A DNA stretch of 64,000 bases, taken from NCBI GenBank assembly GCA_964492555.1, contig CAZBKQ010000001.1, positions 1-64,000 of the forward strand, in the 5' to 3' direction. This DNA comes from GCA-2709075 sp964492555 (GTDB lineage Bacteria > Pseudomonadota > Alphaproteobacteria > MPNO01 > UBA2964). The position numbers and the translations under genes were made by a program. Numbering within the stretch: position 1 is the first letter of the stretch; each line of letters begins with the position of its first letter. The notes under the pieces were generated by a model that worked only from the letters and a program-made list of their open reading frames with translations, made no database searches and was not told the origin of the DNA. Shown here in pieces: positions 61,361 to 64,000 of the stretch.

Positions 61361-62771
61361 TCTGCGACGCCTCCCGTCCGGCGATACGGCCAAATACGCT
61401 GCCAATGGTCATGCCGATACCGGCGGCATAGCCTTTCCCCAAAACATTCCCCGACATTATTTCTCCCGCGGCAAACATGTTCGCGGATGGTTTCCCGTCC
61501 GCCATTTGAATTCGTGCGTCCTTATCGACCCGGACGCCCAGATAGGTGAAGGTGATCCCCGGCCGGACCGGATAGGCATAGAACGGTGCGGTTTCGACCC
61601 GCCGCGCCCAATGCGTCTTGGGCGGCTCGACCCCCTCCGTATGACAATCATCCAGAATTGTGTGGTCGAACGTGCCGTCAATCACCGCGTCATTGAACCC
61701 GGCGATGGTTTCCTCAAGCTTCTGCTCCGGTATTTCGAGCTTCTGCGCAAGTTCCGAAATCGTATCCGCCTTTATCGGTGGATAGAGCGACGGCATGAAT
61801 TTTTTCAATACCGAATGGTCGAAGATGATGAAGGCGATCTGATCCGGCTGCTGTGCGACCAGACGGCCCCAGATGGCGTAGCGCTTCGGCCAGATATCCT
61901 CGCCCTCATCGTAAAACCGTTCGGACTTGTTGTTGACCACGATGCCGAACACCACACAGTCCAGCCTTGTGATGATGCCGCCGTCATATTTCGGCGCGCG
62001 CGCATCAATGGCGACGGCGTGGCATTGCGTGGGGTCGCCGATTTCCTGCGCCCCGGCATTGAGGAGCATTCTCAGCACCGACCCCTGATTGTTCGCGGTG
62101 CCGCGAATGAGAAAATTCTCCGCCGCCTCGCCCCAATATTCCTTCAGCCACTCGATATTCGATTCGAAACCGCCGGCCGCCGCGACAAGTGATTTGGCTT
62201 TTACTGATGTTTCCGTTCCGCCTTCGCCGCCGATCCGTGCATCGGCGGAGAGGAACATGCCGTCTTCAATCTCCAGTGACGTGACCTCGGCCTCGTAACA
62301 GATATCGACGCCGATCTGTTCCGCCGTTTCATAAAGCGCGTTCAGCATGGCGCGGCCGCCGCCGAGGAAGAACGAATTGGTCCGGCCCAGCCCCAGCGTT
62401 CCGCCAAGTGGCGGCTGAAACCGGACGCCCTGCTCGACGATCCAGTTCAGCATGTCCTTGCTTTCATGGATCATATATTTGGCGAGTTCCTGATCGGTTT
62501 CGCCCTCGGTCACCCGCATCAGATCGTCGAAAAGTTCGTCTTCCGGATAGGGGCCGGTCAGCGTGTCGGTGGCGGCGTCATGGGCGCAGCGCATGTTCCG
62601 CGTGTGTCTGGTATTGCCGCCGCGATAAAATTCCTCGGCCCGCTCCAACACCAGAACGGAGGAACCATCCCGGCGGGCGCTGATCGCCGCGCAAAGGGCC
62701 GCGTTGCCGCCGCCGATTACCAGCACGTCGTATTGTTTTGAAAAATCTGGAAGGTTGTTCCCGTTATTCAC
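61347..62771 (-). CDS. tcuA: FAD-dependent tricarballylate dehydrogenase TcuA
   Basis: The 474-residue flavoprotein belongs to the fumarate reductase/succinate dehydrogenase flavoprotein family. YDVLVIGGGNAALCAAISARRDG at residues 14-36 is the FAD site, RGGNTRHTRNMRCAHDA follows, and the C-terminal GEIMSGNVLGKGYAAGIGMTIGSVFGRIAG is typical of TcuA. It oxidises tricarballylate to cis-aconitate. The start at 62771 is followed by a normal N terminus. A gene for an amidase lies 28 nt upstream on the same strand. The pair tcuA-tcuB is well recognised; a related tricarboxylate or unsaturated acid could also be the substrate. Confidence 0.88.
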   Translation of the reverse strand: MNNGNNLPDFSKQYDVLVIGGGNAALCAAISARRDGSSVLVLERAEEFYRGGNTRHTRNMRCAHDAATDTLTGPYPEDELFDDLMRVTEGETDQELAKYMIHESKDMLNWIVEQGVRFQPPLGGTLGLGRTNSFFLGGGRAMLNALYETAEQIGVDICYEAEVTSLEIEDGMFLSADARIGGEGGTETSVKAKSLVAAAGGFESNIEWLKEYWGEAAENFLIRGTANNQGSVLRMLLNAGAQEIGDPTQCHAVAIDARAPKYDGGIITRLDCVVFGIVVNNKSERFYDEGEDIWPKRYAIWGRLVAQQPDQIAFIIFDHSVLKKFMPSLYPPIKADTISELAQKLEIPEQKLEETIAGFNDAVIDGTFDHTILDDCHTEGVEPPKTHWARRVETAPFYAYPVRPGITFTYLGVRVDKDARIQMADGKPSANMFAAGEIMSGNVLGKGYAAGIGMTIGSVFGRIAGREASQNVRN

Positions 62772-62799
62772 TTCTTTTACCCAAGTCGATTATGAAATT

Positions 62800-64000
62800 T
62801 CAGCCGATCAGAATTTCCGTCGCCCATTTACACCATGAAATCAACTCGTTGTCTTGCCAACGCGGCCCGACCAGTTGAACACCTATCGGCAGACCATTCG
62901 GGCCGGTATGGGTCGGCAGGGTCATCGTCGGGACGTGCAGGATGGTCCAATAGCCCTGAAAGCGTGCGTCGCCGGTATCCGATAGTCCCTCCGGCGCTTC
63001 GCCGCTGGCCGCCGGCGTCAGGATGAAATCGAGCGGTTTAAAGATTGCGTCCATCGCGGCGCGGCCGGCGTCGGCCTGTTGCAGGGCGGCGCGGTACTGG
63101 TCCCAGGAAATGGTGTAGCCGTTATCGACCTGCGCCAGAATGGTGTCCGACATCTTGTCGCGATGGTTTGCCGCGTGCCAGGCCAGCACCCGGCTGCGTT
63201 CGAAATCGTTGAGAAGATTACGGATCGAAGGGTGATCCCGGAAGCTCTCCGGCATGCGGAGCTCGACAATATCCGCCCCGGCATCGGACAGTTTTCGCGC
63301 CGCGTCCTCGACCGCAAAGCGGGCTTCGCTGGTGACCTCGTCCCAGAGATGCGTTTGCGCCAGCCCGATACGCGGGCGGGCTTCCCCGCGCGCCGCCTCG
63401 GTCAGCGGGCGGGTTAACAGGACGGAGGCCACAAGATCGATATCGTCGATGGTCCGCGCCATCAGCCCGATCGTGTCGAGATTTTCCGCCGCGAAGAGAA
63501 GCCCCGCGCGGTTGACGATATTATAGGTCGGCTTGTAGCCGAATATGCCGCAGAACGAGGCCGGGCGCAGGACGGACCCGCCGGTCTGGGTGCCGAACGC
63601 CGCATGAACCATCATATCGGCGACCGCTGCCGCCGATCCGCTGGAGGACCCGCCCGGGGTATGGTTCGCGTTCAGCGGGTTGGTGGTCGGGCCCGGGTAG
63701 GAACCGGCGAATTCGCAGGTGACGGTTTTTCCCATGATGACCGCGCCCGCGTTGCGCATCATCCCGACGCAGGCCGCATCCGTCGCCGGTTGCCAGCCGT
63801 CATAGATCGGCGATCCCATCTGGGTCGGCATATCGGCGGTATCCAGAACGTCCTTGATGCCGACCGGCAACCCCGCCAGCGGCCCGGTGCGTTCGCCGCG
63901 ATCCACCGCGCGGGCGGCTTCCAGCGCCTGGTCGCCATCCAGATACGCCCAGGCTTTTACGATTTCCTCGCGTTCGACCACCCGGTCGAGACATTCCTGA
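62800..64000 (-). CDS. Amidase signature family protein, 5' end off window
   Basis: The visible 400 residues match the amidase signature family. The catalytic lysine is in LPVGIKDVLDTADMP near the start of the visible part, and the signature GGSSSGSAAAVADMM (the Ser-cisSer-Lys triad region) follows. GTQTGGSVLRPASFCGI is also characteristic. The frame continues without a stop to the right edge (residues QECLDRVVEREE before the internal GTG at 63981), so the true start lies beyond the window; members such as AtzF and GatA are of similar size. It hydrolyses amide bonds, perhaps of an open-ring nitrogen compound made by the neighbouring enzymes. It heads the operon with tcuA and tcuB. Confidence 0.88.
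   Translation of the reverse strand, partial: QECLDRVVEREEIVKAWAYLDGDQALEAARAVDRGERTGPLAGLPVGIKDVLDTADMPTQMGSPIYDGWQPATDAACVGMMRNAGAVIMGKTVTCEFAGSYPGPTTNPLNANHTPGGSSSGSAAAVADMMVHAAFGTQTGGSVLRPASFCGIFGYKPTYNIVNRAGLLFAAENLDTIGLMARTIDDIDLVASVLLTRPLTEAARGEARPRIGLAQTHLWDEVTSEARFAVEDAARKLSDAGADIVELRMPESFRDHPSIRNLLNDFERSRVLAWHAANHRDKMSDTILAQVDNGYTISWDQYRAALQQADAGRAAMDAIFKPLDFILTPAASGEAPEGLSDTGDARFQGYWTILHVPTMTLPTHTGPNGLPIGVQLVGPRWQDNELISWCKWATEILIG

Overview
The window looks like a piece of a GC-rich alphaproteobacterial genome, probably a Rhodospirillales-like metagenome-assembled bin. The grounds are a RecX-type regulator, many paralogous molybdenum hydroxylases, Rieske oxygenases and UbiD decarboxylases, and a palindromic intergenic repeat (58949-59064) of a kind common in alphaproteobacteria. 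A run of exactly 100 N (17347-17446) marks a scaffold join, so the left 17 kb and the right 46 kb are only presumed to be neighbours. I see no rRNA, tRNA, CRISPR array, transposase or phage gene.

Left part (1-15.1 kb) is a surface-polysaccharide and nucleotide-sugar locus. On the minus strand lie a metallo-beta-lactamase-fold protein cut by the window edge, a GDP-fucose-synthase-like epimerase/reductase and GmhA. Diverging from them on the plus strand are a family 2 glycosyltransferase and a compact operon (4326-13737): thiamine-diphosphate E1 alpha and beta subunits, a DegT-fold enzyme whose PLP lysine is replaced by histidine (a mark of sugar 3-dehydratases such as ColD), a GDP-mannose-4,6-dehydratase-like enzyme, a B12-binding radical SAM enzyme, an aldo/keto reductase, a HddC-GmhB fusion and a transaldolase. 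A terminator-like hairpin follows, then a convergent O-antigen-ligase-like membrane protein. Together these suggest synthesis of a GDP-activated, deoxygenated and possibly two-carbon-branched heptose (or hexose) for a glycan. This is the strongest candidate for an undescribed system in the window.

Middle and right parts (15.5-64 kb) are catabolic. They hold a glutamine amidotransferase, an Acg-like nitroreductase cut by the gap, a LVIVD-repeat protein also cut by the gap, and a gentisate-dioxygenase-like cupin. A minus-strand operon follows with enoyl-CoA hydratase, an ATP-grasp-less acyl-CoA synthetase and a Rieske oxygenase alpha/beta pair. Beyond it are a GMC oxidoreductase, an AhpD-like protein, an alpha/beta hydrolase, a CoxL-like hydroxylase, RecX, two EamA exporters, a LigB-type dioxygenase, a broken TPR-sulfotransferase, a flavin monooxygenase, two UbiD-like decarboxylases, MFS and TauE transporters, a complete CoxM-CoxS-CoxL set, two dienelactone-hydrolase-like proteins, an isochorismatase-fold protein, an ornithine-cyclodeaminase-like protein, a VanA-like Rieske oxygenase and two divergent orphan CoxL proteins.

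The right end holds an XRE regulator, a TPR-2OG-oxygenase, a PyrK-PyrD type 1B pair, a PuuE-like deacetylase, TcuA-TcuB and an amidase cut by the window edge. The catabolic genes look like several short operons for hydroxylating, decarboxylating and ring-opening aromatic or N-heterocyclic acids. No single known pathway accounts for all of them.
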